A stretch of 64,000 bases of DNA, taken from assembly GCF_900111895.1 (NCBI RefSeq), contig NZ_FOKB01000001.1, forward strand, positions 873,177-937,176. Direction: 5' to 3'. This stretch comes from Pseudomonas simiae (GTDB lineage Bacteria > Pseudomonadota > Gammaproteobacteria > Pseudomonadales > Pseudomonadaceae). Positions 24,776-34,968 of the stretch are shown piece after piece; position 1 is the first letter of the stretch; every line of letters starts with the position of its first letter. Under the pieces are notes generated by a model. The model searched no databases and had not been told where the DNA came from. It worked only from the letters and a program-made list of their open reading frames with translations. Made by a program: the position numbers and the translations under genes.

Positions 24776-25702
24776 TTATTGGACGGTGGCGCGGGCGGGC
24801 AGGTGCACTTCCGCCAGCATGCAGCGGGCACTGCCGCCGCCGATGCGTTCGATGTTGTCGATGTTTACCACCACCGGCCGCGTATGGCGTTCCACGTGCT
24901 GGCGCTGGGCGGGTTGCAAGGCGCCCCAGGCGCTGGCGGACATCACCAACAGGGGCTGCCCGTCGCGGTCGTGGATTTCGAGCATGTTGCCGGCGAAGCC
25001 CTCCAACTGATCGAAATCGAGCGCGAGGATGTCCTTGCCGGTGTCGCGCAGGGAGCGTTCCAGGCCCTGGCGTTCGCTGGCGTCCGGCAGGGCTTGCAGG
25101 CACACCACCGAGAGGTCGCGACCGACGCTCATCATCACGTTGCTGTGGTAGATCGGCGCGTGATGGCGGTCGACGGCGTGAAAAACGCAGAGCTGGTAGT
25201 CGAGGCGTTCGGCGAACTGGCGCAGGGCGTCCTGGTGAGTGCGCCCGGAGTGGCAGGCGTAGCTGATGCGGTGTTGGCGGTCGAGCACCATGCTGCCGGT
25301 GCCTTCGAGGAAGATGTTCTGCTGTTCCAGGTGGCTGAGATCAATGGTGCTGTTGATCGCAAAACGTTGCTCCAGCACTTGCAGCACGCCTTTGTTGCGC
25401 TCCAGTCGTCGGTTCTGGCCTTCCATCGGGTACAGCACCAGGCTGCCGTCGGCGTGGCTGCTCCACCAGTTGTTGGGGAATATCGAGTCGGGGGTGTGGG
25501 GCGCCGGCGTGTCCTGCACCACCAGCACTTCCACGCCGTGCCGGCGTAGGGTGTCGACATAGCCGTCGAACTCTTCCAGCGCTTTCTGCTGTGCGCCGAG
25601 TGGGTCGAGGGGTTGGCGTTGGAAGCGGTTGTTGATCGCGGTGTCCGGGTTGAAGGCAAAGCGCGCCGGGCGAATCATCAAGACGGTATTGGTGGTTTGC
25701 AT
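24776..25702 (-). CDS. ctlX: Citrulline utilisation hydrolase CtlX (amidinotransferase superfamily)
   Basis: A 308-residue guanidino/ureido-modifying enzyme of the arginine deiminase fold. Conserved parts are PDSIFPNNWWSSHADGSLVLYPM, a central YHSNVMMSVG and the C-terminal nucleophile Cys in GGGSARCMLAEV. CtlX proteins hydrolyse citrulline to ornithine, carbon dioxide and ammonia. The pairing with ornithine cyclodeaminase, a basic amino acid transporter and an Lrp regulator supports this. An arginine- or dimethylarginine-hydrolysing role is the main alternative. The Shine-Dalgarno site is weak. Confidence 0.85.
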   Translation of the reverse strand: MQTTNTVLMIRPARFAFNPDTAINNRFQRQPLDPLGAQQKALEEFDGYVDTLRRHGVEVLVVQDTPAPHTPDSIFPNNWWSSHADGSLVLYPMEGQNRRLERNKGVLQVLEQRFAINSTIDLSHLEQQNIFLEGTGSMVLDRQHRISYACHSGRTHQDALRQFAERLDYQLCVFHAVDRHHAPIYHSNVMMSVGRDLSVVCLQALPDASERQGLERSLRDTGKDILALDFDQLEGFAGNMLEIHDRDGQPLLVMSASAWGALQPAQRQHVERHTRPVVVNIDNIERIGGGSARCMLAEVHLPARATVQ

Positions 25703-25815
25703 GGGTGCACGAATCCATGGGTTGAACTGTGGGGCTATTTTGTGGGTTGTGCGGGGTGAATCCCGGCTGAAACCGGGAAGCGGGTCAGCCGGGAAAGCTG
25801 AAGAGTGGGGTGAGG

Positions 25816-25830
25816 CAGCCGAATCGGCTG
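25816..25830. promoter_or_regulatory. Palindromic CAGCCGAATCGGCTG upstream of ctlX
   Basis: A 15-bp perfect palindrome around a central A, about 114 bp upstream of ctlX and 68 bp upstream of the divergent double-GNAT gene. It contains the same GAATCGGCT core found twice before the transporter operon, suggesting a common regulator. Confidence 0.5.
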
Positions 25831-25897
25831 TTCGGGCGAGCGCAGGTCAAAATTGCTATTGTGCGGGTTGTTCAAACGCAGTCAGCCAGGAGGAATC

Positions 25898-26791
25898 ATG
25901 TCTACCGCCGTTCGCCTCGCCCAGGCAGCCGATGCCGAGGGCATCAGCCAGGTCATCCTGGCGGCCTTGCATAGCAGCAATGCGCGGGATTATCCGGCGG
26001 ATGTGATTGCGCGGGTGGCCAGTAACTTCACACCGGATGCGGTGCTGGCCTTGCTCAAGCGTCGCCAGGTACTGGTGGCAATTCAAGATCATGTGATCGT
26101 CGCCACCGCCGCCCTCGACGGTAATGTGGTGCGCTCGGTGTTCGTCAATCCAGCGCTGCAAGGGCAGGGGATCGGTCGCCTGCTGATGATCGAGATCGAA
26201 CTGCGCGCCCGCGAGGCTGGGGTGACGGTATTGAGCGTGCCTGCTTCGCTGACGGCCGAGCCGTTCTACACCAAGCTGGGGTTTAACACCGTGCGTGACG
26301 TTTACCACGGCAACGAACGTACATTGGTGATGGAAAAAGCGCTGCTGTCCCGGCATCCCATCGGTCCGTATCGCGACCGTCAGCATCGGGCGCAAGTGGT
26401 TGCGCTCTGGCAGCAGGCCTTTGGCTATGACACCGCCCACAACCTGCCAACGCTGGCGATTGATAAGAAGCTGGCCGTCAACGATGGGCTGTTCTTCGTA
26501 GCCATGGATAAAAAAGCAGTGATCGGGACGATTCTTGCCGGCTACGACGGTCATCGCGGCTGGCTGTATTCGGTGGCGGTGCACGCCGACTATCGGCGCC
26601 ATGGCTTGGGGTCTTCGTTGGTACGCCACGCGGAACAGGCATTGACCGCGTTGGGGTGCATGAAGATCAACCTGCAGATCACCGGCGGCAACGACGCGGT
26701 GGTGGGGTTCTACGAGGCGTTGGGGTATGGGGTGGAACCGAGGATCAGTATGGGCAAGAAGATTGTAGGGAATATTCCCAAGGACTTGTGA
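25898..26791 (+). CDS. Tandem GNAT acetyltransferase (two GNAT domains)
   Basis: A 297-residue protein with two complete GNAT folds. The first (residues 1-145) has the acetyl-CoA loop NPALQGQGIGRLLM and PFYTKLGF. The second (about 155-290) resembles YpeA, with LYSVAVHADYRRHGLGSSLVRHAEQAL and GFYEALGYGVEPRISMGK. AGGAGGAATC precedes the ATG, a strong ribosome site. Each half alone would be a full enzyme. Substrates are unknown; amino acids, polyamines or protein N-termini are possible. It is divergent from ctlX and shares its upstream region, so it may be co-regulated. Confidence 0.88.
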   Translation: MSTAVRLAQAADAEGISQVILAALHSSNARDYPADVIARVASNFTPDAVLALLKRRQVLVAIQDHVIVATAALDGNVVRSVFVNPALQGQGIGRLLMIEIELRAREAGVTVLSVPASLTAEPFYTKLGFNTVRDVYHGNERTLVMEKALLSRHPIGPYRDRQHRAQVVALWQQAFGYDTAHNLPTLAIDKKLAVNDGLFFVAMDKKAVIGTILAGYDGHRGWLYSVAVHADYRRHGLGSSLVRHAEQALTALGCMKINLQITGGNDAVVGFYEALGYGVEPRISMGKKIVGNIPKDL

Positions 26792-26807
26792 GAACACCCA
26801 AATAAAC

Positions 26808-26835
26808 TGTGGGAGCTGGCACGCCAGCTCCCACA
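26808..26835. terminator. REP hairpin between convergent genes
   Basis: TGTGGGAGCTGGC and GCCAGCTCCCACA form a perfect 13-bp stem with a 2-base loop, between the stops of the convergent double-GNAT and aminotransferase genes. No T-run follows, so it may act as a bidirectional RNA stabiliser or a weak terminator. Confidence 0.6.
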
Positions 26836-26864
26836 TAGGCTTTGTGGTGGGGCTCGTTGCAGAG

Positions 26865-27884
26865 TTAGACCTTGACGATCCAGCCTTGCGGCGCTTCAAC
26901 GTCGCCGGTCTGCACGCCGGTCAGCTCTTTGTAGAGCTTCTGGGTGATCGGACCGACTTCGGTCTCGCTGTGGAACACGTGCAGCTTGCCGTTGTACTGG
27001 ATGCCGCCGATTGGCGAGATCACTGCAGCCGTACCGCAGGCGCCGGCTTCCTTGAACTGGTCGAGCTTGTCGATGAACACTTCGCCTTCGACCACTTCCA
27101 GGCCCAGGCGGGTCTTGGCCAGTTCGATCAGCGACAGGCGGGTGATGCCTGGCAGCACCGACGGCGACTTCGGCGTGATGAACTTATTGTCGTGGGTGAT
27201 CCCGAAGAAGTTGGCCGAGCCGACTTCTTCGATTTTCGAATGGGTCATCGGGTCCAGGTAGATCGCGTCGGCGAAACCGGACTTCTTCGCTTCGGAACCT
27301 GGCATCAGGCTGGCGGCATAGTTGCCACCGACCTTGGCGGCGCCGGTGCCTTGTGGTGCCGCGCGGTCGAAGGTGGAGATCTGGAAGTTATGTGGTACCA
27401 GGCCACCTTTGAAGTAGGCGCCGACGGGGATGCAGAACACGGAGAAGATGAACTCCGGGGCGGTCCGCACGCCGATGTTGTCACCGGTGCCGATCACGAA
27501 CGGGCGCAGGTACAGCGCGCCGCCGCTGCCGTATGGCGGGATGAAGTGCTCGTTGGCCTTGACCACTTGCTTGCAGGCGTCGATGAACACGTCGGTCGGC
27601 ACATGCGGCATCAGCAGGCGGGCGCAGCTGCGTTGCATGCGGGCGGCGTTCTGGTCCGGACGGAACAGGTTGATCGAACCGTCCTTGCAGCGGTAGGCCT
27701 TGAGGCCTTCAAAGCATTGCTGGCCGTAGTGCAGGGCAGTGGAGCCCTCGCTGATGTGCAGCACATTGTCATCGGTCAGGGTGCCTGCTTGCCATTCGCC
27801 GTTTTTCCAGACCTGGAGAAACCGCTTGTCGGTCTTGATGTAGTCAAAACCCAGCTTGTCCCAATTGATGCTTTCGTTACCCAT
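26865..27884 (-). CDS. ilvE: Branched-chain amino acid aminotransferase
   Basis: A class IV PLP-dependent transaminase of 339 residues (type II, longer form), interconverting Leu/Ile/Val and their 2-oxo acids. The PLP lysine is in GTGAAKVGGNYAAS; the conserved EEVGSANFFGI and GACGTAAVISPIGGI motifs bind cofactor and cosubstrate. AGAGGG precedes the ATG. It is followed downstream by a REP hairpin and lies next to the bkd operon, whose enzyme oxidises exactly the 2-oxo acids it makes. This arrangement fits catabolism as well as biosynthesis. Confidence 0.94.
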   Translation of the reverse strand: MGNESINWDKLGFDYIKTDKRFLQVWKNGEWQAGTLTDDNVLHISEGSTALHYGQQCFEGLKAYRCKDGSINLFRPDQNAARMQRSCARLLMPHVPTDVFIDACKQVVKANEHFIPPYGSGGALYLRPFVIGTGDNIGVRTAPEFIFSVFCIPVGAYFKGGLVPHNFQISTFDRAAPQGTGAAKVGGNYAASLMPGSEAKKSGFADAIYLDPMTHSKIEEVGSANFFGITHDNKFITPKSPSVLPGITRLSLIELAKTRLGLEVVEGEVFIDKLDQFKEAGACGTAAVISPIGGIQYNGKLHVFHSETEVGPITQKLYKELTGVQTGDVEAPQGWIVKV

Positions 27885-28008
27885 GACACCCTCTATCTCT
27901 GGTCAACCGCCTGGTCGAAGGCAGGCTTGTCGGTTTTTTTCTGGATGGGCACAACAATACTTCATTCTTGGCCGGTGTGGGAGCGGGTGGGTGGGCCCTG
28001 CCGCGCTT

Positions 28009-29388
28009 TTACAGGTGCAGGGCGTGGCCCAACGCCCTTAACGCGGCTTCCTGAACGGCTTCGCCGAGGGTCGGGTGGGCGTGGATGGTGCCCGCCACAT
28101 CTTCCAGACGTGAACCCATTTCCAGGCTCAGGCCAAAGGCGGTGGACAGCTCGGAGACACCCACCCCCACGGCCTGCCAGCCGACGATCAGGTGGTTGTC
28201 ACGTCGCGCCACCACCCGCACGAAACCGGTCTTCGACTCCAGGGTCATGGCCCTGCCATTGGCCGCGAACGGGAAGCTCGACACGATGCAGTCCAATCCG
28301 GCGGCCTTGGCTTCGTCGGGTGTCTTGCCGACGACCACCAGTTCCGGGTCGGTAAAACACACGGCCGGGATCGCGGCCGGGTTGAATTCACGGTGTTTAC
28401 CGCTGATCAGTTCGGCCACCATCTCGCCCTGGGCCATGGCGCGGTGCGCCAGCATCGGCTCGCCGCTCAAGTCACCGATGGCATACACGTTGCGCATGCT
28501 GGTCTGGCAGCGGCTGTCGATCTTGATCGCCGCGCCGTTCATCTCCAGGTTCAGCGCCTCGAGGTTCCAGCCTTGGGTGTTGGGCTTGCGACCCACAGCA
28601 ACCAGCACCTGATCAGTTGCCAACGACACGGTGTCGCCATTCGGGTCGCGTACTTGCAGGCTGCCATCGGTAAAACCGGTGACACTGTGCTTGAGGTACA
28701 GCTTCACCCCCAGGTGCTTGAGGGATTCGTTCACCGGCTGCGTCAGCTCAGCATCATAGGCCGGCAGGATACGATCCTGGGCCTCGACTACGCTGACCTC
28801 GGCACCCAGCTTGCGGTAGGCAATGCCCAGCTCCAGGCCGATATAGCCGCCACCCACCACGATCAGGCGCTTGGGCACCCGCGTGGGCGCGAGCGCCTCG
28901 GTGGACGAGATGATCGGCCCGCCAATCGGCAGCATCGGCAGGTTGACGCTCTTTGAACCGGTGGCCAGCAGCAGGTGTTCGCACTGGATGCGCTGGTCGC
29001 CGACCTCGACGGTCTTTCCGTCTACGACCTTGGCCCAGCCGTGGATCACTTGCACCTTGTGCTTTTTCAGCAGCGCGGCGACGCCGGTGGTCAGGCGGTC
29101 GACGATGCCGTCTTTCCATTCCACGCTTTTGCGGATGTCCAGGGTCGGCACATCCACTTCGATGCCCAGGTGCGAACCCTGGCTATGGTGGATGGTTTGC
29201 TGGAACTGCTCGGCCACATGGATCAGGGCCTTGGACGGGATGCAGCCGATGTTCAGGCACGTGCCGCCCAGCGCCTGGCCTTCCACCAGGATGGTCGGGA
29301 TGCCCAGTTGGCCGGCGCGGATCGCCGCCACATAACCGCCAGGGCCGCCGCCGATAATCAGCAGCGTGGTATTCAACGTCTGAGTCAT
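28009..29388 (-). CDS. lpdV: Dihydrolipoamide dehydrogenase of the branched-chain oxo acid complex (LPD-Val)
   Basis: The E3 flavoprotein, 459 residues. FAD motif [17 protein letters not shown], redox disulfide in [16 protein letters not shown] motif [12 protein letters not shown], and the dimer-interface [13 protein letters not shown] with the catalytic His near the C-terminus are all present. The operon order bkdA1-bkdA2-bkdB-lpdV matches P. putida, in which LPD-Val is specific for this complex. GGAG lies before the ATG, three bases after the E2 stop. Confidence 0.95.
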   Translation of the reverse strand: MTQTLNTTLLIIGGGPGGYVAAIRAGQLGIPTILVEGQALGGTCLNIGCIPSKALIHVAEQFQQTIHHSQGSHLGIEVDVPTLDIRKSVEWKDGIVDRLTTGVAALLKKHKVQVIHGWAKVVDGKTVEVGDQRIQCEHLLLATGSKSVNLPMLPIGGPIISSTEALAPTRVPKRLIVVGGGYIGLELGIAYRKLGAEVSVVEAQDRILPAYDAELTQPVNESLKHLGVKLYLKHSVTGFTDGSLQVRDPNGDTVSLATDQVLVAVGRKPNTQGWNLEALNLEMNGAAIKIDSRCQTSMRNVYAIGDLSGEPMLAHRAMAQGEMVAELISGKHREFNPAAIPAVCFTDPELVVVGKTPDEAKAAGLDCIVSSFPFAANGRAMTLESKTGFVRVVARRDNHLIVGWQAVGVGVSELSTAFGLSLEMGSRLEDVAGTIHAHPTLGEAVQEAALRALGHALHL

Positions 29389-29391
29389 GCG

Positions 29392-30651
29392 TTACTCCAG
29401 GAACAGGCTGGCGGGTTGTTCGAGCAGGCCGCGAATGGCCTGGATGAATTGCGCCGCGTCCATGCCATCGACTACACGGTGATCGAAGGAACTAGAGAGG
29501 TTCATCATCTTGCGCACCACGATCTGACCCTTGATCACCATCGGCCTTTCGACGATACGGTTGACGCCCACGATCGCCACTTCCGGCAGGTTCAGTACCG
29601 GCGTGCTGACGATGCCGCCCAAGGCACCCAGGCTGGTCAGGGTGATGGTTGAACCGGACAGCTCATCGCGACTGGCCTTGCCATTGCGCGCAGCAGTGGC
29701 CAAGCGGGCGATTTCTTCGGCGTTGCCCCACAGGCTGCGAGCTTCGGCGTGACGCACCACCGGCACCATCAGGCCTACGTCGCTTTGGGTGGCGACACCT
29801 ACGTGCACCGCGCCAAGGCGGGTGATCACCTGGGCTTCATCGTCGTAACGCGCATTGATCTGCGGGAAGTCCCGCAGTGCAACCACCATGGCGCGCACGA
29901 TAAACGGCAGCAGGGTCAACTTGCCACGCGTGGCGCCGTGCTTCTCGTTGAGGTGCACGCGCAACTCGTCGAGGGCGGTGACGTCGATCTCTTCTACATA
30001 GCTGAAATGCGCGGCACGACGGGTGGCGTCCTGCATGCGCTGTGCGATCTTGCGGCGCATGCCGATGACGGGGATCTGTTCTTCGGTGTTGCGTTCGGCG
30101 TAGGGATTGGTGGCTGTTGAAGGCTTTGACGCGCCTTGTTGCAGGTAGGCGTCGAGGTCCTCATGCAGAATCCGCCCGGCCGGACCGGAGCCCTGGACCA
30201 GGCGCAGTTGAATCCCCGCGTCCAATGCGTGCTTGCGTACGGCGGGGGAGGCCAATGGGCGTTCGTCGGCGGCACGCGCCACAGGCGCCTGGGCCGCGAC
30301 AACCGGCGCTGGTTTGCTTTCAACCGCCACCGGCGCAGGCTTGGCTTCAACCACCGGTGCGGCTATCGGCGTCTCCTTCGCTGCCGGCGCTTCCTTGGCG
30401 TTGCCCGCACCTTCCACTTCAATGCTGATCAAAATACTGCCCACGGCCATGACTTCACCTGGCTCGCCGCCGAGGGAAATGACCTTGCCATGCACCGGCG
30501 AGGGAATGTCCACCATTGCCTTGTCGGTCATCACATCCGCCAGCACCTGGTCTTCGACGACCATGTCGCCGACCTTCACATGCCACACCGACAATTCAAC
30601 TTCTGCGATGCCTTCACCAATGTCCGGCATCTTGATAACGTGCGTGCCCAT
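29392..30651 (-). CDS. bkdB: Branched-chain oxo acid dehydrogenase E2 (lipoamide acyltransferase)
   Basis: A 419-residue E2 core. The lipoyl domain (1-80) has its lipoyl-lysine in TDKAMVDIPSP. A Pro/Ala/Lys-rich linker follows, then the E3-binding domain (about 130-170, ASPAVRKHALDAGIQLRLVQGSGPAGRI) and the acyltransferase domain, whose active site is DHRVVDGMDAAQF (HxxxDG). It carries the acyl group from E1 to CoA. The next upstream gene ends one base before the start. Confidence 0.95.
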   Translation of the reverse strand: MGTHVIKMPDIGEGIAEVELSVWHVKVGDMVVEDQVLADVMTDKAMVDIPSPVHGKVISLGGEPGEVMAVGSILISIEVEGAGNAKEAPAAKETPIAAPVVEAKPAPVAVESKPAPVVAAQAPVARAADERPLASPAVRKHALDAGIQLRLVQGSGPAGRILHEDLDAYLQQGASKPSTATNPYAERNTEEQIPVIGMRRKIAQRMQDATRRAAHFSYVEEIDVTALDELRVHLNEKHGATRGKLTLLPFIVRAMVVALRDFPQINARYDDEAQVITRLGAVHVGVATQSDVGLMVPVVRHAEARSLWGNAEEIARLATAARNGKASRDELSGSTITLTSLGALGGIVSTPVLNLPEVAIVGVNRIVERPMVIKGQIVVRKMMNLSSSFDHRVVDGMDAAQFIQAIRGLLEQPASLFLE

Positions 30652-31710
30652 TCAGACCTCCATGACCCGTTTCAACGCCGCGCCCACTCGGGACGGCCCT
30701 GGGAAATACGCCCACTCCTGCGCGTGCGGATAGGGGGTGTCCCAACCGGTGACGCGTTCGATCGGCGCTTCCAGGTGGTGGAAGCAATGCTCTTGCACCA
30801 GCGACACCAGCTCGGCACCAAAGCCGCAGGTGCGGGTGGCTTCATGTACCACCACGCAACGGCCGGTCTTTTTCACCGACTTGACGATGGTTTCCAGGTC
30901 CAGCGGCCACAGGCTGCGCAGGTCGATGACTTCGGCGTCGATGCCGGTCTCTTCGGCAGCGACTTGCGACACATACACCGTGGTGCCGTAGGTCAGCACC
31001 GTCACGGCCGAGCCCGGACGCACAATGGCGGCCACGTCCAGTGGCACGGTGTAGTAGCCGTCCGGCACTTGGGCTTGCGGGTGTTTCGACCACGGGGTCA
31101 CCGGACGATCGTGATGGCCATCGAACGGGCCGTTGTACAGGCGTTTTGGCTCCAGGAAGATCACCGGGTCATCGTTTTCGATGGAGGCAATCAACAGGCC
31201 TTTGGCGTCATAGGGGTTCGACGGCATGACCGTGCGCAGCCCGCAGACCTGGGTGAACACCGCTTCGATACTCTGGCTGTGGGTCTGGCCGCCGTAGATG
31301 CCGCCGCCGCAAGGCATGCGCATGGTCAATGGCGCGGTGAACTGGCCGGCCGAGCGATAACGCAGGCGCGCTGCTTCGGAGATGATCTGGTCGGTGGCAG
31401 GGTAGACATAGTCGGCGAATTGGATCTCGGCCACCGGGCGCAGGCCGTAGGCGCCCATGCCCACCGCCACGCCGACAATGCCGCTTTCGGAGATCGGCGC
31501 GTCAAACACGCGAGAGCTGCCGTATTTGGTCTGCAAGCCTTCGGTGCACCGGAATACTCCGCCGAAATAGCCGACGTCCTGGCCAAATACCACCACGTTG
31601 TCGTCGCGTTCGAGCATCACATCCATGGCCGAGCGCAGGGCCTGGATCATGGTCATGGTGGTGGTGGTCATGGCGGTTTCCACTTCAATGCTGTTGTTGT
31701 GATCGTTCAT
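30652..31710 (-). CDS. bkdA2: Branched-chain oxo acid dehydrogenase E1 beta subunit
   Basis: The 352-residue beta chain of the thiamine-diphosphate-dependent E1, closely resembling the P. putida protein from the MNDHNNS opening. Pyrimidine-domain motifs include VVVFGQDVGYFGGVFR and SESGIVGVAVGMGAYGLRPVAEIQF; the C-terminal domain has IEVIDLRSLWPLD-type residues (AEVIDLRSLWPLDLETIV). It forms an alpha2beta2 E1 with BkdA1. Its start is two bases after the alpha stop. Confidence 0.95.
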   Translation of the reverse strand: MNDHNNSIEVETAMTTTTMTMIQALRSAMDVMLERDDNVVVFGQDVGYFGGVFRCTEGLQTKYGSSRVFDAPISESGIVGVAVGMGAYGLRPVAEIQFADYVYPATDQIISEAARLRYRSAGQFTAPLTMRMPCGGGIYGGQTHSQSIEAVFTQVCGLRTVMPSNPYDAKGLLIASIENDDPVIFLEPKRLYNGPFDGHHDRPVTPWSKHPQAQVPDGYYTVPLDVAAIVRPGSAVTVLTYGTTVYVSQVAAEETGIDAEVIDLRSLWPLDLETIVKSVKKTGRCVVVHEATRTCGFGAELVSLVQEHCFHHLEAPIERVTGWDTPYPHAQEWAYFPGPSRVGAALKRVMEV

Positions 31711-31711
31711 G

Positions 31712-32953
<1,242 letters not shown>

Positions 32954-33142
32954 CTACGCTCTATCTTGTGAATTTCTTGTAGTGGGCGCGCTAGCTGACA
33001 GTCAGCCTCCGGATAGGAGAAATCTTGTCCTACAACAATCATAGGCGGGGCGTAGAAGAATATTTATCTGTGTTTCATTGCGCTCACGATCATTTGCGGA
33101 TAAAAAAACTGCATAAACATAATAAACAGGTGATTTTGTCTC

Positions 33143-33628
33143 ATGCGCAAACTGGACCGTACCGATATCGGCATTCTCAACGCCCTGCAGGAGAACGCCC
33201 GCATCACCAATGCCGACCTGGCCCGCTCGGTGAACCTGTCGCCCACGCCGTGTTTCAATCGGGTGAAAGCGATGGAGGAACTGGGCTTGATCCGTGACCA
33301 GGTCACGCTGCTCGACGCCGATTTGCTGGGGCTGCACGTCAACGTGTTCATCCACGTCAGCCTGGAAAAACAGAATGAGTTGGCGTTGCAGCAGTTCGAA
33401 GGCGCGATCTCCGACCGGCCCGAAGTGATGGAGTGCTACCTGATGGCCGGTGACCCGGACTATCTGATCCGGGTGCTGGTGCCGACGATCCAGTCGCTGG
33501 AGCGTTTCATGATGGACTTTTTGACCAAGGTACCGGGGGTGGCGAACATCCGGTCGAGCTTTGCGTTGAAGCAGGTGCGCTACAAGACTGCGCTGCCGTT
33601 GCCGGCCAATGGTATCAACCTCGGTTAG
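33143..33628 (+). CDS. bkdR: Bkd operon transcriptional regulator BkdR (Lrp family)
   Basis: A 161-residue Lrp-family activator. [51 protein letters not shown] domain: [19 protein letters not shown]. In P. putida BkdR binds the bkdR-bkdA1 intergenic region and activates the operon with L-branched-chain amino acids. The divergent arrangement and the AT-rich 195-bp region agree. Its stop overlaps that of the convergent MBL gene, so no terminator separates them. Confidence 0.93.
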   Translation: MRKLDRTDIGILNALQENARITNADLARSVNLSPTPCFNRVKAMEELGLIRDQVTLLDADLLGLHVNVFIHVSLEKQNELALQQFEGAISDRPEVMECYLMAGDPDYLIRVLVPTIQSLERFMMDFLTKVPGVANIRSSFALKQVRYKTALPLPANGINLG

Positions 33629-34488
33629 AGGTGGTTGATCGGGATCTTCAGGTACACCACTCCATTGTCCTCAGCCGGCGGCATATTCCCCGCCCGCACA
33701 TTCACCTGGATCGCCGGCAGCAACAGCGTCGGCATCCCCAGCCCGGCATCGCGCTGGGTGCGCATCTCGACAAACGTGGCTTCATCCACGCCATCATGCA
33801 CATGGATATTTCCTGCGCGCTGCTCCGCCACCGTGGTCCGGCACTTTGCCTTACGGCCGTCGGGCGGGTAGTCGTGGCAGACGTACAGTTCGGTTTCCAA
33901 TGGAAAGGCCAGCAACTTGCGCATCGACGCATACAACTGCCGCGCATCCCCTCCGGGAAAGTCACAGCGCGCCGTGCCGACATCCGGCATGAACAGCGTG
34001 TCGCCCACCAGAATCAGTCGGCCATCGATCAGGTAGGCCATGTCCGCCGGGGTATGCCCAGGCACATGCAGGGCCTGGGCCTTGAGGGTGCCGATGTGGA
34101 ACACCTCATCCGGCGCAAACAGATGATCGAACTGCGAGCCATCCACGCGAAACTCCGGCTCCAGGTTGAACAGGTTCTTGAACACGCCCTGCACTTTGCT
34201 GATCGACTGTCCGATGGCGATCTTGCCGCCCAGCGTCCGGCGCAGGTAAGGCGCGGCAGACAAGTGATCGGCGTGGGCGTGGGTTTCCAGCAACCATTGC
34301 ACCTGCAGGCTGTGCTCGCGCACAAAGGCAATGATCTTGTCTGCCTGGACGGTCTCGGTGCGCCCCGAGGCCGGGTCGTAGTTGAGCACCGAATCGACGA
34401 TGGCACAGGGGCCGCCATCGCCTTCATAAACGACGTAGGTGTAGGTCGATGATGCCTCGTCCAGAAAGGCTTGAATCAGCGCTGGCAT
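33625..34488 (-). CDS. blh: MBL-fold hydrolase, persulfide dioxygenase/Blh type
   Basis: A 287-residue metallo-beta-lactamase-fold protein of the ETHE1/Blh group. Metal motif [14 protein letters not shown], further ligands in [12 protein letters not shown] and [29 protein letters not shown], and [11 protein letters not shown]. The one-iron ETHE1 type oxidises glutathione persulfide to sulfite. The divergent BigR-type repressor with SQR and TauE genes downstream makes sulfide detoxification by far the likeliest role. A rhodanese domain is absent, unlike some homologues. Confidence 0.85.
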   Translation of the reverse strand: MPALIQAFLDEASSTYTYVVYEGDGGPCAIVDSVLNYDPASGRTETVQADKIIAFVREHSLQVQWLLETHAHADHLSAAPYLRRTLGGKIAIGQSISKVQGVFKNLFNLEPEFRVDGSQFDHLFAPDEVFHIGTLKAQALHVPGHTPADMAYLIDGRLILVGDTLFMPDVGTARCDFPGGDARQLYASMRKLLAFPLETELYVCHDYPPDGRKAKCRTTVAEQRAGNIHVHDGVDEATFVEMRTQRDAGLGMPTLLLPAIQVNVRAGNMPPAEDNGVVYLKIPINHL

Positions 34489-34529
34489 GGCGTTTGTCCC
34501 GGGTGAAGAAAAAAGTAGTTACAATCAGT

Positions 34530-34545
34530 TTATGTTTTCACATAA
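34530..34545. promoter_or_regulatory. Inverted repeat TTATG-N6-CATAA, candidate BigR operator
   Basis: A perfect 5-bp inverted repeat in the AT-rich 94-bp interval between the divergent MBL and ArsR-family genes, overlapping the likely promoter of both. Position and symmetry fit the operator of the persulfide-responsive repressor. Confidence 0.45.
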
Positions 34546-34582
34546 TGTTTCGAGCTTAAGTGACAAAAAGGACCCGAAGCAA

Positions 34583-34918
34583 ATGGAATCTACTCTGAGT
34601 GAGGGCGAAGTCGCCCAGCTGCGCGCATCGGCGTCCAAGGCCTGTTCCTTGCTCAAGGCCCTGGCCAATGAGGACCGCTTGTTGATCCTGTGCCAACTGA
34701 CCCAGGGCGAGCGCAATGTCGGCGAACTCGAAGCCCTGACCGGCGTGCGTCAGCCGACGCTGTCTCAACAGTTGGGCATCCTGCGTGACGAAGGGTTGGT
34801 CGCCACCCGTCGGGAAGGTAAATACATCTTCTACGGGCTGGCCAGCCACGAAGTGATTCAAGTCATGAAGACCCTGTCCGGGCTGTACTGCGGCGCGGTC
34901 ATAAAAAGCTGGGCGTGA
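34583..34918 (+). CDS. bigR: ArsR family repressor, BigR/SqrR-type sulfide sensor
   Basis: A 111-residue winged-helix regulator from the ATG at 34583. Two cysteines lie in ERLLILC-type and GLYC positions (NEDRLLILCQL and LSGLYCGAVI), the pair that forms a persulfide-dependent bridge in BigR and SqrR, while the arsenic-binding ELCVC motif of ArsR is missing. Recognition helix: TGVRQPTLSQQLGILRDEGLVATRREG. A longer reading frame starting upstream would overlap the divergent MBL start and the operator, so I reject it. It should repress the MBL gene and the SQR-TauE genes. Confidence 0.85.
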   Translation: MESTLSEGEVAQLRASASKACSLLKALANEDRLLILCQLTQGERNVGELEALTGVRQPTLSQQLGILRDEGLVATRREGKYIFYGLASHEVIQVMKTLSGLYCGAVIKSWA

Positions 34919-34968
34919 CGCCATCTGGCAGCGACCCTTGTGTGCATGTATGACAAAGGCGATAGACC

